From: Entomoplasma freundtii
GTDB taxonomy: Bacteria; Bacillota_I; Bacilli_A; Mycoplasmatales; Mycoplasmataceae
Length of the DNA stretch: 64,000 bases
Direction: 5' to 3'
Assembly (NCBI RefSeq): GCF_002804205.1
Contig: NZ_CP024962.1
Coordinates: 62,001-126,000 of the forward strand
Below are positions 31,727 to 43,902 of the stretch, piece by piece. Both the position numbers and the translations under genes were made by a program. The notes beneath the pieces were generated by a model. It was given only the letters and a program-made list of their open reading frames with translations. It was not told where the DNA came from and searched no databases. How positions within the stretch are numbered: the stretch's first letter is position 1; each line of letters begins with the position of its first letter.

Positions 31727-33541
31727 ATGACTGCTTCCTCCATTTTTCCAAAAAACGCAATTTTAAAAGAGCCTCGAGCCTTTAAAACTCGTAAAAACCG
31801 GAAAAATAAGGAACGGAAGCCATGGCATGTCTTGTCGGCTTTCTCAATCCTTTTGATTTTGATTGCTATTTTGGTCATCACTTCATGAATTTTGAATTGA
31901 GCCAATGTCCATACAAATATTACTACAACAACTATAGATGCCTTAGGAATCTATTTAAAACAAAATGGAACCGAAGTGCATATCTTACCAGGAGATTCTT
32001 TATTTAAAGAAATTTTTGGTGATGCTAGCTTAACTAACAACCAACAACAACTAAATGACCTGCTTCATAAATGGCTAGGTGCTAACCGTGATTACGAATT
32101 TGATCGGTGAGATTTAAGAATTTTAAGCGAAACTACTAGTGTCAAAATTAAAGCTCTTGGAGTCATTGATATTTTCTTTGCTCCAATTAAAGGCTTTGTC
32201 AAACAAGCTAATATTATTATTTTCGTTTTAATTGTTGGTGGCTTTCTATTTTTGGTTGTCCAATCAAAATCTTTAGAAGGATTTAGCCAAGGTTTAATTC
32301 ATAAATTAAAAGGCAAAGAACTTTGAGCCATTCCCCCCATTATGCTTTTCTTTTCTCTTTGTGGAACTGTTGAGGGTTTGGCAGAAGAAGCTTTAGCTTT
32401 TTACGCTTTTTCGATTCCCTTAATGCTTATTGCTGGTTTTGATACAATGACTGGTTTCTTAATAGTGTTTTTAGGTGCTGGAATTGGTGTTGTTGGGTCA
32501 ACAGTGGTGCCATTTTCAATTGTTCCAGCAATAAATGCGCTTAATGGTGCCTCAGTCGACCAAGGTGGGCCAAGTAATTTTATCACCATAGGTGATGGGC
32601 TGGTTTGACGTTTTATTACTTGGTTTGTGGTGACGAGTTCAGCGATTGGGTTTGTCACTTGATATGCTTGAAGAGTTAAACGTCATCCAGATTTGTCTGT
32701 CACTTTTAAAACAGCGACTCAAGATAAAAAATTCTTTTTGGCTAATTCTTACGAAAAAATTAAAATGGATTGACGTCGTAAAACTACATTAGCAATTTTC
32801 TTTCTAGCGTATTTAATTATGCTTCTTTATTTGATTAATTGAGATACTTTAACTGGTACCAATATCATGGCCAAAGCAGGCGAAAAAATGAATGAAAAAG
32901 TGCCATGGTTAACGGCTTGAATTCCTGGTTTTGGCCAAGGCTCATTATTAGAAGTATCTTGTTTCTTCCTCATTGGTTCAATTATTTTAGGACTTATTAA
33001 TGGGCTAGGCGAAGATAAGTTTATTAAGGAATTTATGACCGGAGCTTCAGATCTATTAAGCGTTAGTTTGGTAATTGCGACTGCTTCAGGAATTGCCTTA
33101 GTTTTAGAAGCGACTTATATGCAAAATCTTGTGCTAGTTGGTTTAGAAAATAGCATTGGGTCTTTAAACTCTAATATTGGTAAATTAATTATTTTATTCT
33201 TACTCTTTATTCCAATTTCAATTTTCATTCCTTCAACATCTGGTTTTGCAGTGGCCATTTTCCCCTTACTTCTAAATGTCGTGGCTGTTAAGGATGGAAA
33301 CGGTGAAATTATTGGAGCTCATGATGTGTTAGCCTCTGGATCGGTTGAAGCTTTTGTCAATGCCAATGGTTTTGTTAACTTATGATCACCAACATCATCG
33401 CTAGTCTTAGCTGGTCTTGCTATCGCAAGAATTAACTACATCACTTATCTGAAATTAATGTGAAAATATTTCCTTGCTCTATTTGCTTTATTAATCTTAA
33501 TGCTTACTTTTGGTGGTTTAATTGGTGGAAATATTGCCTAA
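31727..33541 (+). CDS. YfcC-family carrier, second copy
   Basis: A 604-residue paralogue of the arc-operon carrier at 5019-6698. The parallel segments are clear: HVLSAFSILLILIAILVITS against MLSAFSILMLIILVLVIIS at the first helix, SLCGTVEGLAEEALAFYAFS against SLAGTTEGMAEESLGFYMIM, and PSTSGFAVAIFPLL against PSTSGFAAAVFPLL. Its N terminus is again basic (TRKNRKNKERKP). It has an extra extracytoplasmic segment of about 70 residues after the first helix. No metabolic gene is next to it, so the substrate, perhaps a basic amino acid or peptide, is unknown. It has its own promoter. Confidence 0.82.
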
Positions 33542-33586
33542 AAAACGTAAAATAAAATAAACTAATAATAGTAATAGAAGGATTAA

Positions 33587-35052
<1,466 letters not shown>

Positions 35053-35056
<4 letters not shown>

Positions 35057-35097
35057 CAAAAAAGAAGCTTAAAAGCTTCTTTTTTGCTAATTTTTTT
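35053..35097 (+). terminator. Terminator after gltX
   Basis: An 18-bp near-perfect palindrome (arms 35053-35070 and 35073-35090, core AAGAAGCTT/AAGCTTCTT), followed by seven Ts. The gltX stop codon lies in the 5' arm. Confidence 0.92.
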
Positions 35098-35137
35098 GCT
35101 AATTAGATATTGATAGAATAATAAAAAGAGAGAAATC

Positions 35138-35935
35138 ATGACCAAAGAACACCTTTTAATTAAATTAAAAAATCTGGCTTTTAGTGAACGCAATATTTAT
35201 CAACCAATTGCGAAATTTGCATTTCAAAATTATTCAAAAATTAAGGACATTAATATTTCTATTTTAGCTTTGAAAACCAATTCATCGCCGGCCACAATTA
35301 CAAGGTTTTGTAAACATCTTGACCTAACAGGATATAAGGAATTTGTAGCAATTTTAAGTCAGGAAAATACTCAAGTAAAAGAATTTGAATTTTTAAATAA
35401 TAATTTGCAATTGCAAACTCGTATCAATGAAATTATTTTGGAAACAGCTTATTTAATTGATGAAAAAAATATTTGCGAATTAGTTTCAGATATTATAAAT
35501 AAGCCTCATAAAATGATTCTCATTGGTTACGGCGATTCTGGGACCTTCCTAAAAATGTTTGCTTCAAGATTATTAAGATTGGGTATTAATGTTAATTTCT
35601 TTAGTGAAGTTGAGGATATGGGAGTAGCCTCGCTTTTAGTAGATAATGAGACAATTGTTTTAGCTTTATCTGTTTCGGGTTCAACTAAAATCGTTTTAGA
35701 ATTCATTAACCTATGTAAAAAAGCAAAGTCCAAAATTTATTCAATTACAAAATATGATGAAAATACTTTAAAAAAACTTTCGCAAATAAATTTCTCGCTT
35801 TCATATGATTCAGACAATTATTTAATTACCAAAACACCAAGATATGGCGTAATTTTCATCTTTGATTTAATTTTTGAAAAAATTATTGCGTCTAACCCTG
35901 AAAAATACCTCAAAATATTGCAAAAAACCCGTTAA
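35138..35935 (+). CDS. MurR/RpiR-family transcriptional regulator
   Basis: A 265-residue regulator. The N-terminal helix-turn-helix is seen in ISILALKTNSSPATITRFCKHLDLTGYKEF (two parts, about residues 48-77). The C-terminal SIS sugar-phosphate-binding domain starts near residue 125 (MILIGYGDSGTFLKMFASRL) and includes ALSVSGSTKIVLEFINL. Members respond to phosphorylated sugars. It stands directly upstream and in the same direction as the 36.0-42.5 kb catabolic cluster, which it most likely controls. A perfect AAATCGATTT palindrome at 35976-35985 lies between them. Confidence 0.88.
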   Translation: MTKEHLLIKLKNLAFSERNIYQPIAKFAFQNYSKIKDINISILALKTNSSPATITRFCKHLDLTGYKEFVAILSQENTQVKEFEFLNNNLQLQTRINEIILETAYLIDEKNICELVSDIINKPHKMILIGYGDSGTFLKMFASRLLRLGINVNFFSEVEDMGVASLLVDNETIVLALSVSGSTKIVLEFINLCKKAKSKIYSITKYDENTLKKLSQINFSLSYDSDNYLITKTPRYGVIFIFDLIFEKIIASNPEKYLKILQKTR

Positions 35936-35975
35936 TTAAGTAAAAAAATCCTCAATAATATTTTATTTTTTTTAC

Positions 35976-35985
35976 AAATCGATTT
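35976..35985. promoter_or_regulatory. Palindrome in the cluster promoter region
   Basis: AAATCGATTT lies 60 bp upstream of the PRD gene in an otherwise A/T-only stretch. It is a candidate binding site for the adjacent RpiR regulator; the assignment rests on position only. Confidence 0.3.
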
Positions 35986-36045
35986 TTTAATTTAAAAAAA
36001 GATAAATTTCCTCCACGTTAAAATCAAGGTAGGGGTAAAACAAAA

Positions 36046-36357
36046 ATGACATATTTAAAAATTGATGAAGTAATTAAAAAGATTATGGTTTTGCATAATC
36101 TAAGTTTTAAAGAAACTCAAGAAAAAGTTTTTATTAACCACATTGAAATGTTTTACAATCGTTTACTCAATAACGAGAATGTGGGTATTGAATTAACTGA
36201 AACTTTAAAAAAACAAATTTCTCTAAGTGTTTGAGTTCGGGCGGAGAAATTCATTAATGATTTTTTAAAAGTTATGAATCAAAATCTAGGAAATAAAATT
36301 CTTGAAGTTCCAGAAATTGAGTTATTTTTAGTGGCCACCCATTTGTTATTGCTATAG
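36046..36357 (+). CDS. Stand-alone PRD domain protein
   Basis: A 103-residue protein consisting of one PTS-regulation domain. Conserved-looking elements are VFINHIEMFYNRLLNNENVG with a His near residue 31, and VPEIELFLVATHLLLL at the extreme C terminus with a second His. Normal PRD regulators join two such domains to DNA- or RNA-binding and PTS domains; here there is neither. A similar small PRD gene opens the homologous Enterococcus-type clusters. It may sense phosphorylation by HPr and act on a partner. Eight bp separate it from the next gene. Confidence 0.75.
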
Positions 36358-36365
36358 GAGAAAAT

Positions 36366-36731
36366 ATGAACAAACCAGTTGTAGTTATAGGTCACCGCAT
36401 GGGTCAAGGTTTCAATGTTCAAAGGGGAATTGAATCAGTTGGTGGAACTGCCATAGTTATTGAAGGTATGGGGGCAGACATGAGGCTTGGTGATATGATG
36501 CAAGAACATCAAGCAGATTTGGGTATTAGTTTTTGTGGAAGTGGTGGTGCAGGAGCAATTACCGCAGCTAATGATTATGGTTACATCGCTCGCGATCATT
36601 TACGTACTATTGGTGAAGGAATAACTGCTATTCGTGATGGAATAGAAGTTCTAGGTTTTGGATTTATGGATACTGAAGAACTAGGCAGCGAGTTAACTAA
36701 AGTTTGACTGCAAACACACGCCAATGACTAA
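36366..36731 (+). CDS. SFCGS-family glycine-rich protein
   Basis: A 121-residue soluble protein of the SFCGS glycine-rich family (EF_0830-like), with the name-giving motif LGISFCGSGGAGAITAANDYGY at residues 58-79 (here split as LGISFCGSGG and AGAITAANDYGY). A Gly-rich N terminus (VVVIGHRMGQGFNVQRGIES) suggests a Rossmann-like or PTS EIIB-like fold, and the single Cys could be a functional residue. The family is known from conserved clusters with DUF4310-4312 and DgaE/DgaF enzymes; no biochemical role is known to me. The end overlaps the next gene by 8 bp. Confidence 0.85.
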
Positions 36732-37095
36732 CGAACAGACAATAAATAATCCTATCTATAATGAAGAATTAAAAATTTCTGAACGTTACCAAAACAATCC
36801 AAACTTCCGTGACGAAAATAGTATTTTAGAAACCAAAATTGATTTCTTGGATGTCATTGGGCATGGGAAAACCCAAAAAGAGGCTTATACAAATGCTTTT
36901 GATAAATTAAAAGAATCAATCTATCATAAGCATAATAATTTCATTATTCATCTTGAACCGATAGATGTTATTCCGTTGAAGGATACTAGTGATTTAAAAT
37001 CAAAAAAAATTATGGGTCTTTTACCTCATAAAACGTTGAGTTGAGAAATCAATTTGCGTATTTTTTATCGTGTCAAATTTATTGCAGAAATTTAG
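36724..37095 (+). CDS. DUF4312 family protein
   Basis: A 123-residue soluble protein. The recognisable part is VIGHGKTQKEAYTNAFDKLK followed by KESIYHKHNNFIIHLEPIDV, matching the DUF4312 (EF_0831-like) small protein of these clusters. It starts inside the 3' end of the SFCGS gene, so the two are probably made in a fixed ratio. No catalytic motif is visible. A role as a small subunit of the membrane system formed by the next two genes is inferred from conserved linkage only. Confidence 0.8.
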
Positions 37096-37113
37096 TAAAA
37101 GGAGCCATCAATC

Positions 37114-37956
37114 ATGATTACAACAGGTTTGATTTTTTTATCAATATTTGCCGGTACTTTGGTTGGATTAGCGACAGGAGTTGGAACAGCAAGGATGTTT
37201 CATGCTCCCAATAAACAAGGATTAGGTGCATTTAGGACATTGGGTGAAATTAACGCCTGCAATGGCGATCCGGTTTCTCATGTTGCTCTTGGTTTGGGCT
37301 TTTTCTTTAACGCAGCTGCCACAGCGGTTGGAAGTGGTGCTTTAACCCAAGATTTAATTCATCGGATTATTCCCAATTGAGGCATTGCCTTGGCCAATAC
37401 ATTTACCAAAAAAAAGGATAATTTTCAAATTATGCGTTCCCCAACCTTGGTTGGTTTAGGAGGTATGATTGTTGGAGCAATTATGATGCCAACAATCATA
37501 CTAATTTGTAAATTGATTCCTACTGAATTATCAGAAGTGGCAAGCGGGGTTTTAACACCAGCTGCTACTTGATTATTTACTTACATAATGCCAGTCATTT
37601 TCTTGATTGCCGCTATGGATGCTGGTAAAAAAGTTGGGACAATGGCCTTACTATTTGGGGTCCTTTCGCAATTTATTTCAGGAAATGCCATTCCTGGAAT
37701 AGTTTTGGGAATCCTAGTCGGGTCTTCTTGATTACATAGTGGCGTTCGTTCGAAACAATTTTGATTTCTTTTAACTCTAGTTTCATTGATGTTCATCTTG
37801 ATTGCCTATTTCCGGGGGATTACTTTTAAAGATATTATCCATTTCAAAAATATTTCAATTGAAATGCAAAAAATTGCTTGTGATTTTTCAGACTTATCAC
37901 TTTTAAACTTTGATATTTCAATTTCAACCTATTCAGGAATTATTAATGAGGTCTAA
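37114..37956 (+). CDS. DUF4311 family membrane protein
   Basis: A 280-residue polytopic membrane protein with about seven helices. The N-terminal part is characteristic: GLATGVGTARMFHAPNKQGL, GAFRTLGEINACNGDPVSH and VALGLGFFFNAAATAVGSGA. A cytosolic C-terminal end of about 40 residues follows the last helix. Together with the DUF4310 protein that begins 2 bp later, it is likely to form the translocation part of an uncharacterised transporter. The family and gene order are conserved, but transport has not been demonstrated as far as I know. Confidence 0.83.
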
Positions 37957-37958
37957 AA

Positions 37959-39605
37959 ATGTTGAATAATAATTTAAAAAATAATAAAAACCCAAGTCAA
38001 TGTAACAAAGTTGGCAAGATGGATGAAGAGATTGCTATTCTTCGTCTTGAACTTGATAAAAATTTAAATCATGATCAAAAAAGTGAAGTACGCCAAAAAA
38101 TTCTAAAAAAACAAAATCAAAAAAAAGTAGTAATTGAAAAAAGTCGTCATAAAGTTGGTACTCTAAAAACTGATTTAGATTTTGTCAAAAAGAGTATTGA
38201 GAATTCTGAAAAGACTCACAAAAAAATGGAGGGGATTTTCAATCGTAAAAATCAACAATTTCAATTAAAAGAAAAGGTTTACGAAGAAGCAAGAACTCGT
38301 TCGAAAACTTATGCCCTTGGCGAAAAAAAGCGGGATTTTTTAATCTTTAAAAAAACAAAAAAATTAGAAAAAGATAAAACTATTCTTGTAGATAAATTAC
38401 TGATTTTAGAAAAACGAGCATTGCAAAAACAAGAAGCTTTTCTGCTCTCAAAGGAAGAAGAGACTGCTTATTTAAAGGAAACAATTGGTGAAATTGAAAA
38501 AGATTTTAAAAATTATTTTCAAAATTTAAGCAAGACTGATCCAGAATATCTAAAACTTGAACAAGATTATTCGTTTTTGAAAAAGAAATCAACAATTCAC
38601 CTAGCTAAAATTCAAAAAAAATTGGCTAAGTCTTTAGAAGATTTGAAAAAAAGCGAAATTCAAGTAATTGAACTTAAAACCAAAATTGACTCTCAGGTTC
38701 ATGTTATTCAAAACTTTAAAAACCAAAATTTGAGGCAATTTAATCGCTATGAACAATATCAGAAAGATCAAAAACTTATTTCAGAAATGAACGTGCTTAA
38801 AGCGGAACTTAATTCAAATCAGAAAATTTTGGACCGTGCTAAAAATAATTGAAATAAAAATTTAATTTACCAAAGCAAAATTGAATCTGAAATTGAAAGT
38901 TTAGCTCCAGAAGTTAATATGGACTTGAGTTTGGTTCCTTTTGCCGCCAGCAAGACCACAAACATTTTCAATAGAGTCGAAAGATTACTTTTAAAAGATT
39001 GATTTTTCATCGTGATTGTTGGTGTTATGGGAGCAGGTGTGGTTTTAGCTACATTTATGTACGTTAAATTTGGTGTTGGAGCCTTAAATGAAATCTTTGT
39101 TGTTGCGATGTTAAAACAAGGCTTAGATTCAGGTGATTACACAGCCGCCCTAGGTTTTGCAAGTAGCTATATTATTGCCAGAATTTTAGAAGGCCCGCTA
39201 GTTGGAATTTTGGATGTTGGTGGTGCTATTTTAACTGGACTTGGTATTGGGATTCCGGCCATTTTCCTTTCATCGAGTAAATTATCTTTTATGATGTTTA
39301 ATCCATTTTACGCTTTTTTGATTGGTTTGGTTGGAGGTGTACTAATAGGAGCTATTGTAATTATTATTCGTCTTTTCAAACCAAAAGAGGCAGCTAATTT
39401 GGGAACTGACATTATGATTGGGGCAGGAAATGCCACCGGAAAGTTCCTTGGCCCATTAGTCGTTTTTTCAGCCGCGATGTTCCAACCACTTGTCGGTTTA
39501 GGAGCCGGTTTAGGAGCTATTCTCTTTACTTGAATTAAGAAACCAATTGTTGGTGGAGCTATTATGGGAGCGATGTTGTTTGGTTTAGTTCCAGCCTTCG
39601 CTTAG
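37959..39605 (+). CDS. DUF4310 membrane protein with a long N-terminal coiled-coil domain
   Basis: A 548-residue protein in two clear parts. Residues 1 to about 335 are extremely charged, with Lys/Glu/Gln-rich heptad-like helices (for example KKVVIEKSRHKVGTLKTDLD, and KIQKKLAKSLEDLKKSEIQV) and no membrane segment. Residues from about 345 are a DUF4310 membrane domain with five to six helices, including GVGALNEIFVVAMLKQGLDS, ARILEGPLVGILDVGGAILT and MIGAGNATGKFLGPLVVFSA. Ordinary DUF4310 proteins are about 210 residues long and start near the first helix. One TGA (Trp) at 38850 lies in the coil and the frame is open throughout. The fusion is unusual. Confidence 0.85.
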
Positions 39606-39615
39606 AAAGAAAATC

Positions 39616-40686
39616 ATGTTATTTAAAAACTTAAAAGATTTGAGCGGCAATAATTATTCGTTTTGTCTTTATAACAACCGTTTGATATTTGACAATTTTG
39701 AAGATGAAAAAATATATCATTTTGGTAAAGAAACTTTTGTTAGTCCGGGTTGGATAGACATCCATACACATTGCAACCCCCTAAATAACTTCGTGAGTTC
39801 TAAGCCAGATGAAATAGGCTTTAAGACTGGCGTTTGCTTAATTATGGATGCAGGAAGTGTTGGCCTTGATAATCTAGACGAATTATTTTTAATTCAAAAA
39901 AATTGGAAAACTAATATTCGTAGTCTATTAAACATTTCACGACTAGGTATTCCTGGACAATATGAATTAAATAACTTAAGTGACATCAAAATTGATTACG
40001 ATGAAAAATATCAAAATTTTATTATGGGTTATAAAGCTAGAATTAGCGGAAGTGTAGTCGGCAATAATGGAAACAAACCGTTGAAAATTTTCAAAAATTT
40101 AAGAAAGCAAAAAGTTAATTTGCCCCTTATGGTGCATTTAGGAAATCAACCACCTTCATTTGTAGAAATAATTGATGAATTACAACCTGGTGATGTTCTC
40201 ACACATGTTTTTAGTGGCAAAAATGATGATCTTTTTTGTAATGCCGATTTTACACCAAATTTCACTAAAGCTATTGAAAAAGGCCTTAAGGTTGATATTG
40301 GTCATGGTACTTCAAGTTTCGACAGTGTTTTGTTTAAAAACATTTTGTTAAGGCAAAAAAATTTCAAGCCAGATTTCATTAGTACAGATATTTACGAAGG
40401 CAATATTAAAAGTGGTGTGGTTAAGAATTTGCCCACGACTATGAGCAAAATGCATGCTTTAGGTATGAAGTGATCTGACATTATTGATTGCGTTACAGTA
40501 AATCCGGCACAGCATTTTAACTTGACTGGTTTTGGAACAATTAGTGACGAAACGAAAAATTTAACCTTTTTCCAAATTCACAAAACTTCAAAATTAGAGA
40601 TTGATTCTAAAGGACAATTCATCAAATTGGAGGAAGAAGTGGTACCAGTAGCAGTCATCTTAAACGGTGAATTCATTGAATTATAA
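39616..40686 (+). CDS. Amidohydrolase/deacetylase-family metallohydrolase
   Basis: A 356-residue cytosolic metal-dependent hydrolase. The metal-binding HxH lies in PGWIDIHTHCNPL (about residues 47-60). Further ligands are likely in LPLMVHLGNQPPS near residue 173 and DVLTHVFSGKNDD near residue 196, and VDIGHGTSSFDS and FISTDIYEG complete the barrel (last Asp near residue 257). It resembles the EF_0837 type of the conserved cluster. In that setting it probably opens or deacylates an amide or acetyl sugar derivative before DgaE. It starts 10 bp after the fusion gene. Confidence 0.83.
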
Positions 40687-40706
40687 AATAGAAGTTAGAG
40701 GACATC

Positions 40707-41801
40707 ATGAATATTAATGAGGAAATAAATTTAAAAAAAGTAATTAATGCCGATGGGCGTATGACTATCTTGGGTGTATCAACAATTAGTGATGATGTTG
40801 GTGAGGCTATGAAGTCGGCAGGTCAAAGTTACTTCGTAATGAAAGATTTAGAAAAAAATGTTGACCAACAAGTAGCAAAAATGTATGGCTATGAAGCTGC
40901 CCATATCGTGAATTCAGCATCAGCTGGCATCGCTCTTGGGATTACTGCCCTTATTTATGGTGATCGTATTCATGATGTAAATGTTCAAGTACCACAAAAA
41001 AAAGAAATTATTCTCCTAAAAGGACATAACATAAATTTTGGAGCACCGATGGAAGACATTTTGCATCTTGTTGGAGCAAAAGTTAGTGAAGCAGGTTATG
41101 CTAATGGTTGCTCAATTGAAGATGTAGAGTACAAAATAAATGAAAATACTGTTGCTTTAATGTATGTTCTATCGCATCACACAATTCAAAAGCAAATTTT
41201 ATCTTTAGAGGAGATGATTGATATTGCTAAGAAACATCATATTCCCCTAATTGTAGATTGTGCTGCTGAATCAGATTTATTCAAATACGCAGCAAAAGCA
41301 ATTGACCTTGTAATTTTTTCAGGTGCAAAAGCAATCGAGGGACCTACCTCAGGAATCGTTTTTGGGGGGAAGCTCTTAATTGAAAACATTACTAAACATC
41401 ACAAAAATATTGGTAGAGTGATGAAAATTGGCAAAGAAAACATTATCGGTCTTTTTGTAGCTCTAAAAAACTATCAAAATAAAAAACAAAATATTCAAGC
41501 TATAAATTATTTGAACATTCTTGGTAACAATCCATATGTCAAAGGCGAAATTGTAGTTGATGCTTTAAGACCAGAAATTCAAAGAATTAAAATTAGCCTA
41601 CAAAACAATGCAAAAATTGATGCTATTGAACTATCTCAAAAATTGAAATCTGAAGGCGACATTGCTATTTACTTGAGAGACTATTGAGCTAAGCAAAATT
41701 TATTAGAGATTGATCTAAGAAGCATTGATTTAGAAGAGATGAGAATTATTAATAGAAGATTAATTGAATTATTAGGAGACCAAAAAAATGAACAAAATTA
41801 A
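40707..41801 (+). CDS. dgaE: DgaE-family pyridoxal-phosphate ammonia-lyase
   Basis: A 364-residue fold-type I PLP enzyme of the SelA-like/DgaE group. The PLP lysine should be Lys208 in VIFSGAKAIEGPTSGIVFG, with IPLIVDCAAESDLFKY supplying the conserved Asp before it. GYEAAHIVNSASAGIALGIT near residue 60 is the phosphate-binding region. The Salmonella DgaE removes ammonia from D-glucosaminate-6-phosphate to give 2-keto-3-deoxy-6-phosphogluconate. Here the substrate is inferred from the adjacent aldolase. It overlaps the aldolase start by 14 bp. Confidence 0.85.
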
Positions 41802-42519
41802 TTGATATAACAATAAAATTGCTTTGAATGTTTTAGCCAATGACTTGGAAAATGCCAAAAATATTTATGAGGCCGCCGAAAAGCATGTTGTTGTGGGGAT
41901 ACTTTCTAAAAATTTTGAAACGATTGCACAAGCCAAAAGTGAAATGAAAATTTGGGCAGATGCTTTAGACAACAACATCTCGATTGGCTTAGGAGCGGGT
42001 GATCCTAAGCAAAGTTATATGGTCGCTTCGTTAGCCAAAATGCTAAAACCAAATCATGCTAATCAAGTATTTACTGGTGTTGGTTTAACCCGTGATGACT
42101 TTAAAAACGATGATATTTTTATTAATTGTTTAGTTTCTCCTAGTGGCAAGATAGGATATGTAAAAATTAACACAGGTCCAAATAGTTCAAAAGCAGAAGA
42201 TGCGGTAGTGCCGATTAACACTGCTATCCAAATGATTAAAGATATGGGGGGTAACTCCATCAAATTCTTTAACATGAAGGGTTTACAATACCTGGATGAA
42301 TTTTGTGAAGTGGCCAAAGTTTGTGCCAAGAATAATTTTGCCTTAGAACCAACTGGTGGAATAACTTTGGAAAATTTCGAAGTTATCTTAAAAAGTGCTC
42401 TTGAAGCTGGGGTCCAAAAAATCATCCCTCATGTTTATAGTTCGATAATTGATCCCGTTACTGGTGAAACAAAGGTGGAGGATGTCAAGACGCTATTAAA
42501 TATCATTAAGAAATATTAG
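41788..42519 (+). CDS. dgaF: KDGP aldolase (DgaF family)
   Basis: A 243-residue aldolase expected to split 2-keto-3-deoxy-6-phosphogluconate into pyruvate and glyceraldehyde-3-phosphate. The probable Schiff-base lysine is Lys159 in GGNSIKFFNMKGL, and LEPTGGITLENFEVIL forms the phosphate-binding loop. ISIGLGAGDPKQSYMVASLA and the C-terminal IIPHVYSSIIDPVTGETK are typical of the DgaF type rather than Eda. It is the last gene of the cluster and feeds lower glycolysis. A weak A/T-only hairpin (42517-42545) follows. Confidence 0.87.
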
Positions 42520-42658
42520 TTTTTCTTAAGTGCCAAGAAAAAAACTAAAATCGATAAAACTAAAATTTTTAAATGGGTAATTTGGTCTTGAAAAATATTT
42601 ACTTTAAGATAAAGATAAATTATTCTAAATAATTTGAAAAATTTTAGTGAGGCTAGAA

Positions 42659-43867
42659 ATGTACGAAAAAGTAATTCGTGATAACGTCCATGGAGATATT
42701 TACTTCCATGAACCAATTTTTATGGAAATAATGAATACACCAGAAATGCAACGTTTACGTCGTGTTTCACAATTGGCAGGAGCTAGTTTAGCTTACCCTG
42801 GAGCCACTCATACACGTTTTGCACATTCGATTGGAACTTACCACATTTTGAATCTTTTTTTTGAAGCGCAAGATTTTCAAAAAATTTCTAAAGCTGAAAA
42901 ACGTTTAACATATCTCGCTGGACTAATGCACGATATTGGGCATGGTCCTTTTTCACATACATTTGAAAAAATTAATCCTCGTAACCATGAAGAATATTCA
43001 ATTGACATTATTAAAAACCCCAAAGGTAACATTAGTAAAATTTTAAAAAAATATAAGATTAACCCGGATGATGTCGCAGCTATCATTGATGGCAAATACC
43101 CCAATAAGGTACTAAATTTATTGGTTAGTTCACAGTTAGATGCCGACCGTCTTGATTACTTAATGCGTGATTCTTATGGAGCGGGTGTTGATTATGCTCT
43201 CCTTGATGCTAAGTGAATTGTTCGGCATGCCAAAATCATGGATGATAAAATCGTTTTTCCATTAAAAACATTGAATGCGATTGAATCATATTTACTTGGT
43301 CGTCATCATATGTATCAGCAGGTTTATAATCATCCCTCTTCAATCGCCTTTGATTCTTTGTTTACGTTATGATTTAAGCGTTTTCTTGAGTTAGCCAACA
43401 ATAACTATTCGTTTAAAAACTTGGCAATCGTTGATTATTTTGATGATCGAATCAAAGATCAACCACTTTCCCTTAAAAAATACTTGCAACTAGATGATCC
43501 CCTAATGATGAGTTTTTTTGCCAATGGTGCACAAGAAAGTGATCAAATCTTTAGTGATTTGTCAAAACGCCTATTAAATCGTGGTCTTTTTAAAGTCGTA
43601 AAGTCAACACCACACTTAAAATCGAAAATTTCAAACCAATTAGCCCAAAAAGGCTATGATTTACGTTATTATTTTGATGAGTATATACCTAAGCGGTCAA
43701 CTGTCTATCAAAACGATTTTTCTGGTAAAAAAGATGAAACTATTTGGTTTGATGAAGGTGGACAAATTAAACCACTTTCTACTTTAAGCGTTTTCACTAA
43801 TTCAATCAATTTGGTTACCACAAATAATAATGAAAAAAACTTATTATTTCCTAAGGAATTAGTGTAA
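42659..43867 (+). CDS. HD-domain phosphohydrolase (YwfO/dNTPase-like)
   Basis: A 402-residue HD-superfamily protein. RLRRVSQLAGASLAYPGATH and TRFAHSIGTYHI bring the first metal His, and LAGLMHDIGHGPFSHTFE (residues 90-107) has the HD pair. SSQLDADRLDYLMRDSYGAG completes the site with a further Asp. This arrangement is that of deoxynucleotide triphosphohydrolase-like YwfO proteins. The start at 42659 follows GTGAGG; a possible GTG 12 bp earlier is less well placed. It precedes rpoE by 35 bp. Confidence 0.88.
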
Positions 43868-43902
43868 TATATCTTGAGTAAGTAGAGAAAAGGTGGGGAA
43901 AA

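Noticed and set aside
42517-42545. Terminator after dgaF
   Set aside because: The hairpin has almost only A-T pairs in a poly-A/poly-T context, so it is too weak to list as a firm terminator.
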